Source: Desulfoluna butyratoxydans (GTDB lineage Bacteria > Desulfobacterota > Desulfobacteria > Desulfobacterales > Desulfolunaceae). Taken from it: a DNA stretch of 64,000 nt. The stretch spans positions 1 through 64,000 of the forward strand of contig NZ_CAADHO010000010.1 of assembly GCF_900699765.1 (NCBI RefSeq), given 5' to 3'. A model generated the notes under the pieces. The model ran no database searches and had not been told where the DNA came from. It saw only the letters and a list, made by a program, of their open reading frames with translations. This document shows, one piece after another, positions 9,232 through 18,511 of this stretch (positions within the stretch are counted from its first letter, which is position 1; each line of letters starts with the position of its first letter). A program made the translations under genes and the position numbers.

Positions 9232-9663
9232 ATGGGGGATAAATTTATAATAGTATGTTTATGGATGCGGAAAATTTATGGGCTGCGAAAAATATCATAT
9301 TTGATTCTGAAAATGATTGGCGTCGAGATTCCTCTTACCGTTCAAATCGGTCGTGATGTTGTGCTTGCGCATTGGGCAACAGGGCTTGTTATTCATGGCT
9401 CAACTATTATTGGCAATAATGTTACGATATATCAAGGAGTAACAATTGGAAGGGCCGATGTGAATAGAAATAGACATCGAAAAATTAGAATAGAAATTCA
9501 AGATGGTGCCATACTTTGCGCTGGTGCAAAAATACTTTGTGCAGGTGATGAGTTGATTGTCGGGCAGTACAGTGTGGTAGGTGCAAATTCAGTATTACTT
9601 AACTCTACGGAAAAACGGTCTGTTTGGGCTGGGATTCCTGCCACGAAAATTTCTCAGGCGTAA
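9232..9663 (+). CDS. hexapeptide-repeat O-acetyltransferase (CysE-like)
   Basis: 143 aa. The left-handed beta-helix signature runs through the centre (IGRDVVLAHWATGLVIHG, IIGNNVTIYQGVTIG), followed by VGANSVLLN and a WAGIPATKI ending. These resemble serine-acetyltransferase-type acyltransferases acting on sugars. The acetyl donor is normally acetyl-CoA. The ATG at 9232 is preferred over an upstream TTG at 9148, because MGDKFIIVCLWMRKIYG resembles family N-termini and the extra 28 residues do not. Probable role: O-acetylation of the polysaccharide. The gene begins just downstream of the IS element. Confidence 0.75.
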   Translation: MGDKFIIVCLWMRKIYGLRKISYLILKMIGVEIPLTVQIGRDVVLAHWATGLVIHGSTIIGNNVTIYQGVTIGRADVNRNRHRKIRIEIQDGAILCAGAKILCAGDELIVGQYSVVGANSVLLNSTEKRSVWAGIPATKISQA

Positions 9664-9672
9664 TTATTGCTC

Positions 9673-10863
9673 ATGAATCCTATAATTTTTCAAAAAATGT
9701 CCAAATCACCAGATAGTTGCTATGGATGCAGAGCGTGTGAGCAGATATGCGAGTCTGATGCTATTACAATGATGCTCGATCATGAGGGGTTCCTCTATCC
9801 CGTATTTAATGAGTCAATGTGTATTCAATGTGGTCTATGTGATCGAGTTTGTCCAAATTTAATAACACCTACGAAAAGACATAAGACCTACCCTCTTAAA
9901 GTTTTAGCAGCTTGGGCTAAAGAGAAGAAAGACAGAAGTGAAGCTACTTCGGGTGGACTATTTCTGGCTATTGCTACGGAGGTAATAAGTAGAGGCGGCG
10001 TAGTTTTTGGTGTTGCTTACGATAAGAGCTGGAACTTATATCATTCGATGGCGAGGACAATCGAGGATTGCTTAAAGTTTCGTGGATCTAAGTATGCACA
10101 AAGTGATACACGGAACACTTTTAAAGAGGCGCAGAAATTTCTCGAGTCAGGTATTTTTGTGTATTATACCGGGACACCATGCCAGATAGCAGGGTTAAGG
10201 AGTTTTCTAAGGAAAGATTATTCTAATTTGCTAACATCAGATATTATTTGCCACGGCACACCGAGTAATAAGCTTTTTATGCGTGAAATTATGTGGAAAG
10301 AAGAACATGAACCCAGAAGTATTGATACCACTTCATACAGAAGTAAAGATCGATTTGGGTGGGGATATGATTGGAAGATCACATGGAATGATGGCAAGAC
10401 ACAATATTTTGATACGGGGAAAAGTCCCTACTTTGTAGGGTTTTGGAATAATTCAACACTCCGGCCGGCATGCTATTCTTGCAAATTTGCCTCAATTAAT
10501 CGGCAAGGTGATATTACCCTTGGTGATTTTTGGGGTGTGAAAAAGCATGTAAAAAAAATCAGGCGAACGGGAAGTGGTGTCTCTATGCTGCTTGTAAACT
10601 CTCAAAGGGGATTGGATGTTATCTCCGAATTGAAGCGCATAGAAGTTCGTATTTCTAACATACAGACTGCTCTCAAAACACAAGCTCATTTATCTAAGCC
10701 CGTCAGTCGTCCCGAAGCAAGAGATGGGGTCTATGACCGTGCATATGAAGATGATTATGACTCCTTTTCAAAGGTGAATTTATCATTCGGCTCAAAAGCA
10801 ATGGTCAAAAGACAGATTCGAAATTGGATTAAACTCGCTGTTCTGTGGAAGTATCTGAAATGA
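9673..10863 (+). CDS. FrhB-like iron-sulfur protein of polysaccharide cluster (second)
   Basis: 396 aa from the ATG at 9673. Two ferredoxin motifs come first, CYGCRACEQICESDAI and CIQCGLCDRVCPN. An FrhB-type body follows: SGGLFLAIATEVI, the thiol-containing YYTGTPCQIAGLRSFL, DIICHGTPS, then CYSCKFASINRQGDITLGDFWG. The CxxC and GDFWG block at the end is characteristic of this branch. The gene ends in an ATGA overlap with the pyruvyltransferase that follows. This is the same partnership as at 3328-5729 in reversed order. Its redox substrate is unknown. Confidence 0.78.
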   Translation: MNPIIFQKMSKSPDSCYGCRACEQICESDAITMMLDHEGFLYPVFNESMCIQCGLCDRVCPNLITPTKRHKTYPLKVLAAWAKEKKDRSEATSGGLFLAIATEVISRGGVVFGVAYDKSWNLYHSMARTIEDCLKFRGSKYAQSDTRNTFKEAQKFLESGIFVYYTGTPCQIAGLRSFLRKDYSNLLTSDIICHGTPSNKLFMREIMWKEEHEPRSIDTTSYRSKDRFGWGYDWKITWNDGKTQYFDTGKSPYFVGFWNNSTLRPACYSCKFASINRQGDITLGDFWGVKKHVKKIRRTGSGVSMLLVNSQRGLDVISELKRIEVRISNIQTALKTQAHLSKPVSRPEARDGVYDRAYEDDYDSFSKVNLSFGSKAMVKRQIRNWIKLAVLWKYLK

Positions 10864-11990
10864 TCAATCAAAAAAGAATTATTTTTTACAAAACAACTGC
10901 GGCATTTGATAACACTGGGGAAGTGCTTATATATAAAAGCCTTCTGGAACAGCTCCGTCCTTATGGTCAAGTTATTGTAAACGATAGAAATAAGAAATCC
11001 GCTCTATTTCTCGACAAAATTGGTATCGAGCATAGTGAAAGGTTGAGTTCGTATTCACGATTTCCATTTGTTTTATTTCTTATTTTTTCCTGTATTAAAC
11101 ATATGTGCACATCGACAGACGTTGTGTTTGTTACCGGAGTGGGCGAACATAGATATACAGGTGTAAAAGCATCAGTAAAAATACTCTTGTCTGCTTGCTA
11201 TTTAGCTTTAGTAAAGTTGTTTCGAGGGAAAGTTGTTAGAATTGGAATGTCGATATATTTATCAGGGTTTATGCCGAAGTTTTCAGAGAGGCTGCTCTCT
11301 ATGTTTGTAGATCACTACTATGTGCGTGATTCCCTATCTCAAAAAATGTGTGCTGATTCTGGAATTCAATGCGTTGATATTGCGCCTGATCTTTCGTGGG
11401 CATATGAGATTTCAGGTGTAAATAAATACAACCTGGATTGCGAGGTTACAACGTGTCTATTTTCGTTTCGGTCATCTTTATACAAAAATGATATGCTTAA
11501 AGTAGATAAGCTGAAAAATGCAATTTTAATGCTATCAGATGCATTGATGAGTCAATATCACTGTTCAATACAGGTCACCTACCAAGTTCAATCAGATTAT
11601 CCCTTTGCGCATGAAATTTATAAATTATTATCATCTCGGCATGATAGAGTTGAATTTAAAAGTGAATTAATTACACTTGATAATGCGCTAAGTTTTTATG
11701 GCAACGCGCAACTTGTATTCAGTAACCGTTTACATACACTTCTTCTTGCATGTAAGTATAATTCTGTGCCTATTGGGTTTATCGATAAATTAAATCAACA
11801 GAAAATTGTAGGTATTTTTGAGGATGCTGACTTAGGGGAGTTGTTGCTTAATTTAAATGATATTTGTGAGGATTTTTCATTTTCCTTTCTGGATTTTCGA
11901 AATTTGAAAACAAAGATTGTTGCTATTGAAGAGCGATTCTCTAAAAATATCAAGCATACGATGTCTCATATTTTTTTGCATAACGGTTAA
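10860..11990 (+). CDS. polysaccharide pyruvyltransferase family protein (second)
   Basis: 376 aa from the ATG at 10860, which overlaps the previous stop as ATGA and has GGAAG about 9 bases upstream. A GTG at 10845 is less likely. Features are the N-terminal KTTAAFDNTGEVLIYKSLLEQL, FVTGVGEHRYTG, VRDSLSQKMC, DLSWAYE, and the C-terminal VFSNRLHTLLLACKYNSVPIG block. The last is the counterpart of the GSRMHS block in the first pyruvyltransferase. It is quite divergent from that gene, so the pair is not a recent duplication. Predicted role: pyruvyl or related transfer to a polysaccharide sugar. Confidence 0.7.
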   Translation: MINQKRIIFYKTTAAFDNTGEVLIYKSLLEQLRPYGQVIVNDRNKKSALFLDKIGIEHSERLSSYSRFPFVLFLIFSCIKHMCTSTDVVFVTGVGEHRYTGVKASVKILLSACYLALVKLFRGKVVRIGMSIYLSGFMPKFSERLLSMFVDHYYVRDSLSQKMCADSGIQCVDIAPDLSWAYEISGVNKYNLDCEVTTCLFSFRSSLYKNDMLKVDKLKNAILMLSDALMSQYHCSIQVTYQVQSDYPFAHEIYKLLSSRHDRVEFKSELITLDNALSFYGNAQLVFSNRLHTLLLACKYNSVPIGFIDKLNQQKIVGIFEDADLGELLLNLNDICEDFSFSFLDFRNLKTKIVAIEERFSKNIKHTMSHIFLHNG

Positions 11991-12022
11991 TCCTCAATGT
12001 AGCGGTCAACAAAAAACGGGTG

Positions 12023-12108
12023 TCAGGAATAGGCAACAAGTCTGAGTGTTGGGCTCTCAAAGGTTTCAGGGCTAACACCGCCCAGAATTTAGTGCAACTG
12101 ATCTGGGT
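12023..12108 (-). pseudogene. remnant of an IS3-type transposase C-terminus
   Basis: The gap 11991-12296 holds no intact gene. Read on the - strand, 12023-12108 gives a short frame containing LGGVSPETFE, which resembles the conserved end of IS3-family OrfB transposases. A TAA interrupts the frame just upstream and the rest of the gene is missing. This stretch is visibly richer in GC than its surroundings. It is best read as a decayed insertion-sequence end. The family call rests on a 10-residue match. Confidence 0.45.
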
Positions 12109-12296
12109 TATATCAAGTAACTTCCAGTGTCAGGGTCGTTGTCACCTATCGAGACTTTCTCTTTGACTCAAATACATGTGCGCAGTTTAAGGGTCCGGCC
12201 GGAAATTAATCATACATCACATCTTATGTTGGCCGTTTGATTGGTGATGGGGATCCACCGATCGGTAACGCACACTACGTGATGTTGCATGTGCCA

Positions 12297-13640
12297 ATGC
12301 GTGTATATTTTATTTTTGTCATAGCCCTAATTGACAGTCTCCTATTTATTGAATCGAGGATCAAATTGAATCAGAGTTTTTTTTTTGTAAATCATAGAAT
12401 TGATGAGGTTCCTGTCAATAGCGATATTTCATCTACTTCTAAACATGGTTTTCAAACTTTACAAATTCAATCTTTAGCAATAGCACTTATAGCTATAATT
12501 TTAACAGCACTATTTTTTCAGAATTCATTTGTTTTTATGTTTTCTAAGAAATTTTGTTTTCTCGATGAAATGTTTATAGCTTTTGTTGGGCTATTCGCTT
12601 TCAAGGCGAATCGTATTGTTTTTGTAAATTTTTTGGTGCTTGGTTTTATAGGTTTTTTGCTGGTTTTTATATTCAATAAGCACGGATCATCATACGGGTG
12701 CATAAACGACTTTATCTATATTTTCAAGCCAATTTTACTTTTTTGGGGGCTTTATTGCTTTTTAAATTTAGCCCATTCAGACTCAGTTGATTTATTTCTA
12801 GAATTTTTTTCATTGCTATTTATTATTAGCGTTTTTTATGGTCTGTCTCAATTTTCTTTTTGGTTTTTATATAGAGTAGATCTTCCCATGCTTTCAATTA
12901 AAACAGTTATGGGGGTAGAGGAGTTTTTTGGAAGAAATATTTCGTTACGTAGAGTTCCAAGTATTTTTGGTCACCCCCTATGGTTTGGGTATCTGTGTTC
13001 TCTGTGGTCTGTCTTCTTTTTGTGGAGGAAGAAATACTTTTTCTCATTAATTTCGGGAATAGGCATTTTGTTGAGCTTTTCTAGGTGGGCATTGTTCCTG
13101 GCTTATATTTCTGTTTTTATTATGCAGTTTGAATCAAAGGATAAGACTACTAAATACGTGTTTAACTTGTGTAGTTTAATTTTCGTCATCGTTGTTGTGT
13201 GTAATTGGGCAAAAATTTACTACATATGTAATGTATTATGGAAAGGGTATTCGATATATTCTATAAAAATGATAGGCATTCAAGATTCTATCGATTTGTT
13301 TTCAAAGAATCCTTTGGGCTATGGTTTTGGTAGTTTTGGGACAATTAACTCGGTTGGTAGTACTATATACGATGAAATATCTATTAATTCTTCATGGCTA
13401 ATTGGAAAACGTTCAGGGATTGAAGCTTTTTATTTCATTCTACTTGTTCAAGTCGGATTTCTTGGGGTTTTGATATATTTATCACCATTCATAAAGTATT
13501 TTTGTTTTTGCCCTAAGTCTCGATTCCTTTTATTGCACATGCTATGTCTTCCGTTTATTGGAGTGTTGTATATTCCTCTTTATCTTTCAACTTTAGTGTT
13601 GATGATATCTGTCGTAGAACGGACGTCTCTATCAACATAG
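12297..13640 (+). CDS. Wzy-like polysaccharide polymerase / O-antigen ligase family membrane protein
   Basis: 447 aa if started at ATG 12297; the frame is open to a TTG at 12237 and the true start is uncertain. It has about ten hydrophobic segments. The long hydrophilic loop in the second half (KNPLGYGFGSFGTINS) carries the GxGxG-like sequence common to O-antigen polymerases and ligases. It presumably polymerises repeat units in the periplasm, next to the flippase. It is extremely rich in phenylalanine and AT. A second member of this superfamily lies at 18512, so one may polymerise and the other ligate or polymerise another glycan. Confidence 0.65.
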   Translation: MRVYFIFVIALIDSLLFIESRIKLNQSFFFVNHRIDEVPVNSDISSTSKHGFQTLQIQSLAIALIAIILTALFFQNSFVFMFSKKFCFLDEMFIAFVGLFAFKANRIVFVNFLVLGFIGFLLVFIFNKHGSSYGCINDFIYIFKPILLFWGLYCFLNLAHSDSVDLFLEFFSLLFIISVFYGLSQFSFWFLYRVDLPMLSIKTVMGVEEFFGRNISLRRVPSIFGHPLWFGYLCSLWSVFFLWRKKYFFSLISGIGILLSFSRWALFLAYISVFIMQFESKDKTTKYVFNLCSLIFVIVVVCNWAKIYYICNVLWKGYSIYSIKMIGIQDSIDLFSKNPLGYGFGSFGTINSVGSTIYDEISINSSWLIGKRSGIEAFYFILLVQVGFLGVLIYLSPFIKYFCFCPKSRFLLLHMLCLPFIGVLYIPLYLSTLVLMISVVERTSLST

Positions 13641-13766
13641 GACATACCTACGCATAGCTCAAAACCTCTTAAATAATGATAGTTACCAATTTCATAGTTA
13701 AACCGAGATAAGAACTTAATTGATAATCGCTGATATAAATCTGAAAATAGAGTTCGGTATAATTAA

Positions 13767-14981
13767 ATGAAAATACTTCTAATAAACAAGTTTCTATATC
13801 CTAAAGGTGGTGATGCTATCAGCACCCTTACAACCGGCGAAGTTCTTTCGCAGAAAAAGCATGAAGTTTTTTATTGGGGAATGGAGCATCCTGATAATCC
13901 AAAGTATCAATACGAAGAGTATTTTGTTTCTAACGTAAGTTATGATAGCGATTCTGGATTTTTTCACAAGTCTAAGGCTGCAATGAATGTGTTGTATTCT
14001 TTGGAAGCCGCTCGTAATTTATCTGCATTACTAAAAGTTAATAAACCGGATATTGTTCATTTAAATAATTTTGCCCACCAAATTAGCCCGTCTATTCTGA
14101 GCGTAATAAAATCACATGATATTCCCATTGTTATGACCATGCATGATTATAAAATGGTGTGCCCCACCTATAGCATGCTTTGTGGTGGAAATGTTTGTGA
14201 AAAATGTCAAAATGGACAGTTTTATCACTGTGGGATAAAACGTTGTACGAAAGGTTCTTTTTTCAAAAGCCTTGTTAATGTGGTTGAAATGTATTTGCAC
14301 CATGCGCTACTTAACATTTATGGCAAAATTGATCTTTATATATCTCCAAGTGAGTTTCTAAAAAGCAAAGTGACAGAGATGGGTCTGAAGGGGAAGATTG
14401 TCCATCTCCCCAATTTTGTTGATTTATCCTTGTTTAAGCCGAGCTTCGGGTTTTCAGAAAGACGAATAGTTTATGTAGGACGATTATCTCAAGAGAAAGG
14501 GGTGGAGACCCTAATTGATGCGGTTTGCGATAGCAACCTCCAGTTAACGATTATCGGTGATGGGCCATTGCGGGCTAAGCTCCAAGACAAGGTGGAGGCT
14601 CATTCAATAAGCAATATAGAGTTTCTGGGGTATATTTCTGGGCAAGCTCTTCATAATGAAATACAGAAGGCTATGTTTTTGGTGATTCCCTCGGAATGGT
14701 ATGAAAATAATCCATTGACTGTAATTGAGGCTTTTGCTTTGGGAAAGCCAGTTTTAGGTGCCCGAATCGGGGGGATCCCCGAGCTGGTCAAAGATTGGGC
14801 TACTGGTTTGACTTTTACATCGGGGGATGTGGTTGATTTGAGAAATAAAATTCAATTGCTGGTACGTAATGAAGAAAAGCTTTTTGAAATGGGCCAAAAC
14901 GCGAGGCTTTTTGTCGAGAAGGAGTTGAATGAAGATGTATTTTACAGGCAGTTGGTTAATATATACCAGAGTGTCATGTAG
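13767..14981 (+). CDS. glycosyltransferase family 4
   Basis: 404 aa. The N-terminal half starts KILLINKFLYPKGGDAIST, has HLNNFAHQISPSIL, and carries a cysteine-rich insertion (MLCGGNVCEKCQNGQFYHCGIKRC) near residues 137-160 that looks like a small metal-binding loop. This insertion is known in some GT4 enzymes. The C-terminal domain has YVGRLSQEKGVETLIDAV and IPSEWYENNPLTVIEAFALGKPVLG with the E-x7-E region. It should add one residue to the lipid-linked oligosaccharide. About 125 bases separate it from the polymerase gene, so it may have its own promoter. Confidence 0.88.
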   Translation: MKILLINKFLYPKGGDAISTLTTGEVLSQKKHEVFYWGMEHPDNPKYQYEEYFVSNVSYDSDSGFFHKSKAAMNVLYSLEAARNLSALLKVNKPDIVHLNNFAHQISPSILSVIKSHDIPIVMTMHDYKMVCPTYSMLCGGNVCEKCQNGQFYHCGIKRCTKGSFFKSLVNVVEMYLHHALLNIYGKIDLYISPSEFLKSKVTEMGLKGKIVHLPNFVDLSLFKPSFGFSERRIVYVGRLSQEKGVETLIDAVCDSNLQLTIIGDGPLRAKLQDKVEAHSISNIEFLGYISGQALHNEIQKAMFLVIPSEWYENNPLTVIEAFALGKPVLGARIGGIPELVKDWATGLTFTSGDVVDLRNKIQLLVRNEEKLFEMGQNARLFVEKELNEDVFYRQLVNIYQSVM

Positions 14982-15108
14982 TACTGATGCAGCGTGCAAG
15001 TTTTCATTCTGCCTGCGCTCTATTTTTTAATTGTTCTATCGACAGGTTAATCTGGAATATTTTTACATCTGTCTTTGTATACTTATTGCTTAATTCTCAA
15101 GGGTAATT

Positions 15109-16119
15109 ATGAAAAATATAATTCAAGGAAGTATCATAACGACTTTCAGATGTAATGCAAAATGTCACATGTGTAATATATGGGAGCATCCGACTTCTCC
15201 GTCAGAAGAAATTAAACCTGATATATTGGAGAAGTTACCCGATGGGCTTCGGATAAATATTACCGGTGGTGAACCTACACTGAGAAAAGATATTAATGAT
15301 TTTTTCGAGATACTTTATCCAAAATCACATTTACTTGAGTTGAGTACAAATGGTTATAATACCGATAAAATTATAGAAATTGCTGAAAAATACCCTCGTA
15401 TTCTAATTCGAGTAAGTATTGAAGGCTTACCTAAAATAAATGATAGCTTAAGAGGGCTGCCTGACGGGTTTGACCGGGCTTTGCGAACGATTTTAGAGTT
15501 GAAAAAAACCAAATGTACCAACATTGGTTTTTCCGTTGTCATATGCGATAAAAATGCTGACGATTTGGTAAAATTGCATGAACTGTGCTCATACTTAGAT
15601 ATTGAGCTTGGTAACTCAGTTATGCATAACTCATGGTATTTTCATAAATTTGATAATGTTGATGAAGACAAGCTCAAGGCTGTCAACATGGAAAGACAGT
15701 TCATAGCATCACTTCTTCAGTCTCCGCGTACAAATATCAAAGGTAAGTTTAAGGATTATGGGAGAGCTTATTTTAATAAAAGTATTCTGAAGAGGTTTTC
15801 CGGTGAGGAATCAAATTACCGACCTTTGTGTGGAGCCGGTGAGGACTTTTTTTTCGTAGATCCTTGGGGGAATGTTACACCATGTAACGGATCAGATGAG
15901 AAATGGGTTATGGGAAATTTGAAGGACTCATCGTTTGAGGATATTATGGGGTCAAATAGAGCAAAAGAGGCTATGAATAGAGTAAGATCCTGCAAAAAAG
16001 ATTGTTGTTTTATCGTCACCGAGAGGCATGATATGGTACGTAAACCATGGAAGCCTATCTATTGGATAGCCCAGAATAAATTTAAATTAGCCTTCAATAT
16101 TCCGACAGATTTTAAATAG
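15109..16119 (+). CDS. radical SAM/SPASM-type protein
   Basis: 336 aa. The radical SAM cluster motif CNAKCHMC lies near residues 15-22, followed by the SAM-binding glycine block NITGGEPTLRKD. The C-terminal third has a reduced SPASM-like cysteine set (LCGAGEDFFFVDPWGNVTPCN, then SCKKDCCF), which would hold one extra iron-sulfur cluster. Family members modify peptides, sugars or lipids by radical chemistry. Here it sits between two glycosyltransferases of the AT-rich cassette, so a sugar or polyprenyl-linked intermediate is a reasonable but unproven substrate. No precursor peptide gene is visible next to it. Confidence 0.8.
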   Translation: MKNIIQGSIITTFRCNAKCHMCNIWEHPTSPSEEIKPDILEKLPDGLRINITGGEPTLRKDINDFFEILYPKSHLLELSTNGYNTDKIIEIAEKYPRILIRVSIEGLPKINDSLRGLPDGFDRALRTILELKKTKCTNIGFSVVICDKNADDLVKLHELCSYLDIELGNSVMHNSWYFHKFDNVDEDKLKAVNMERQFIASLLQSPRTNIKGKFKDYGRAYFNKSILKRFSGEESNYRPLCGAGEDFFFVDPWGNVTPCNGSDEKWVMGNLKDSSFEDIMGSNRAKEAMNRVRSCKKDCCFIVTERHDMVRKPWKPIYWIAQNKFKLAFNIPTDFK

Positions 16120-16133
16120 CCAACGGTGGTCCG

Positions 16134-17240
16134 ATGCAGATAGCAGTAATTGGTACTAGAGGTTTTCCAGGGGTTCAAGGTGGGGTTGAGAAACACTGTG
16201 AATCACTTTACTCTGTAATAGGGGGGATTCATCCTTGCTCACAGATTGTTGTCTACAGACGAAGACCCTATGTCCAAGAAATAAGTGCTGAAAATAAATA
16301 CTCAAATATCAAATTTGTTGACCTCTGGGCTAAGAAAAATAAATACTGTGAAACAATTTTACACTCCTTAATAGCGACTTTTTGTTGTGCGGTTCACAGA
16401 CCTGATATTGTACACGTGCATAATATTGGACCGGCTTTGGTATTGCCATTTTTAAAGTTGTTAAATATCAGGACAGTAGTAACTTACCATAGTGACAACT
16501 ATAATCATGATAAGTGGGGGATGGTTGCCAAGAAAACTCTTAGGGTGGGCGAGTTTTTTGTCAGAAAACTGTCAGATGAAGTAATTACAGTATCACAAAA
16601 TCAATTAAAAAAAGTCAACTCTGATAATGCTACGTTTATACCAAATGGTGTCGAACTGCCTAATGTTTCAAAAGCCGATGATTATATAAGAAAAATGGGC
16701 TTGGAATCAGTCGGCTACATTCTTGCGGTAGCGCGATTTGCCCCTGAAAAAGGCTTGGCGCTTCTCGTCGATGCTTTTCAGCGTCTCGATACAAACTTGA
16801 AACTTGTGATCGCTGGAGATTCAGATCATGAAAGTACTTATAGTCTGAAATTGAGGCGCATGATTGAAGCAGATGATAGAATTATCCATACTGGATATAT
16901 AACTGGTAACGAACTAAATCAGGTTTTTTCACATGCAAGGTTATTTGTATTGCCATCTTTTCATGAAGGACTTCCAATAGCGCTTCTTGAAGCTATGAGT
17001 TATGGCCTGCCGGTTTTGGTTTCTGACATTCCTGCTAACATAGAAGTCGACCTTCCTGCTGAAAGGTATTTTAAGTGCGGTGATGTAAACGATTTGGTAA
17101 AAAAGTTGGATTTGCTGATTGATATCCCTCTAACCACCTCTCAATCTCGTGATTTAAAAATTCAGGTTGCCCAAAAGTACAATTGGCTTAGGATTGCCGA
17201 AAAGACGATGGCTGTTTACGAAAAAGCTCTTGCATCCTAA
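16134..17240 (+). CDS. glycosyltransferase family 4
   Basis: 368 aa. The N-terminus QIAVIGTRGFPGVQGGVEKH is typical of a GT4 subgroup found in exopolysaccharide clusters. HVHNIGPALVLPFLKLL and TYHSDNYNHDKWG follow. The C-terminal domain has AVARFAPEKGLALLVDAF and FHEGLPIALLEAMSYGLPVLVSD with the nucleotide-sugar E-x7-E. It lies 14 bases after the radical SAM gene with GGTGG ahead of the ATG. It is the last AT-rich gene of the cassette. Confidence 0.9.
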   Translation: MQIAVIGTRGFPGVQGGVEKHCESLYSVIGGIHPCSQIVVYRRRPYVQEISAENKYSNIKFVDLWAKKNKYCETILHSLIATFCCAVHRPDIVHVHNIGPALVLPFLKLLNIRTVVTYHSDNYNHDKWGMVAKKTLRVGEFFVRKLSDEVITVSQNQLKKVNSDNATFIPNGVELPNVSKADDYIRKMGLESVGYILAVARFAPEKGLALLVDAFQRLDTNLKLVIAGDSDHESTYSLKLRRMIEADDRIIHTGYITGNELNQVFSHARLFVLPSFHEGLPIALLEAMSYGLPVLVSDIPANIEVDLPAERYFKCGDVNDLVKKLDLLIDIPLTTSQSRDLKIQVAQKYNWLRIAEKTMAVYEKALAS

Positions 17241-17377
17241 ATCTGCTAATTTAAAAGCGTTTAAAAGTTTGGTAATGCAGTTTTTTTAAAGCTGTGTATT
17301 TTGTGGGTGCATGGACTCCATGTTTACGTGTGCCTCATTATTTTGTTTTTGATTTAAGTTTTGAAACGGAACTTCAC

Positions 17378-18484
17378 ATGAAAATAATACTTGTTGCTGG
17401 CGCCCGCCCCAACTTTATGAAAGTCGCCCCCATCATCCGAGCCATAAAAACCCGTCAAAACAACACGGCCATTGAGTACCGGCTTGTCCATACGGGGCAG
17501 CACTATGATGCGAATATGTCCGAAAGCTTTTTTGATGATCTCGGTATTCCTGCGCCGGATTATCACCTCAACGCTGGTGGTGGCTCCCATTCGGAGCAGA
17601 CTGCAAAGATCATGGTGGCGTTCGAAAAGGTCTGTCTTGATGAAGCTCCTGATGTGGTTCTTGTTGTGGGAGATGTCAATTCCACCCTGGCGTGCAGCAT
17701 TGTTGCCAAAAAGTTGTTGATCAAGGTTGCCCATGTGGAAGCGGGGCTTCGGAGTTTTGATCTGACCATGCCCGAGGAGATCAACCGGATGGTCACCGAT
17801 GCCATCACGGATTACTTTTTTACCACAGAGAAACACGGCAATGAGAACCTGCTGAGGGAAGGGAAATCCGATGGCTCCATTCATTATGTGGGTCATGTGA
17901 TGATCGATAATCTTCTTTTTCAGCACGCAAAGGTCCTCAACACCGAAGCCACCTCCTTTTCCAACCACGACCTCAAGAAGAGCTTGGGGAATTATCTGTT
18001 TTTGACTCTCCACAGGCCGTCGAACGTGGACAATGAGGCGAGGCTCCTTGATATTGTGGAAGCCTTGAATCAGGTGGCCGAAGAGACTCCCATTCTGTTT
18101 CCCGTGCATCCCAGAACCAGAAAAATGTTGGATTCTTTTGGCATCAGGATGTCCGAGCGAATTGTTCAGCTTGACCCCCTTGGCTACCAGGAAGCTCTTT
18201 ATTTATGGAAGGACGCCTTGTGCGTCTTTACCGACAGCGGTGGGCTGCAGGAGGAGACCACGGGCCTGGGGGTTCCCTGCTTTACCATTCGAGACAATAC
18301 AGAACGGCCCGTGACCGTGGAAGAGGGGACCAATACCCTCATCGGTACGACCGGTTCTAATATTCTCGCGGCCTATGGCGGCCTTAAGAAGGGGCATGTC
18401 AAGACGGGTTCAATGCCTGAGTTATGGGACGGCAAGGCAGCGCAGCGTATTGTTGATATTTTAATTGACGACGTCATTTCCTGA
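17378..18484 (+). CDS. wecB: UDP-N-acetylglucosamine 2-epimerase (non-hydrolysing)
   Basis: 368 aa from ATG 17378; an upstream in-frame start at 17294 would add 28 residues unlike the family. The enzyme interconverts UDP-GlcNAc and UDP-ManNAc. Diagnostic blocks are VAGARPNFMKVAPIIRA, HVEAGLRSFDLTMPEEINR near 117-135, THRPSN-like LTLHRPSNVD, and TDSGGLQEETTGLGVPC. Together with the UDP-sugar dehydrogenase at 1834 it could provide a ManNAc-type uronic acid. GC content returns to the chromosomal level exactly here, marking the right edge of the AT-rich cassette. Confidence 0.93.
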   Translation: MKIILVAGARPNFMKVAPIIRAIKTRQNNTAIEYRLVHTGQHYDANMSESFFDDLGIPAPDYHLNAGGGSHSEQTAKIMVAFEKVCLDEAPDVVLVVGDVNSTLACSIVAKKLLIKVAHVEAGLRSFDLTMPEEINRMVTDAITDYFFTTEKHGNENLLREGKSDGSIHYVGHVMIDNLLFQHAKVLNTEATSFSNHDLKKSLGNYLFLTLHRPSNVDNEARLLDIVEALNQVAEETPILFPVHPRTRKMLDSFGIRMSERIVQLDPLGYQEALYLWKDALCVFTDSGGLQEETTGLGVPCFTIRDNTERPVTVEEGTNTLIGTTGSNILAAYGGLKKGHVKTGSMPELWDGKAAQRIVDILIDDVIS

Positions 18485-18511
18485 TAATCCCCAGTTTTTC
18501 AGCTTTCATTC

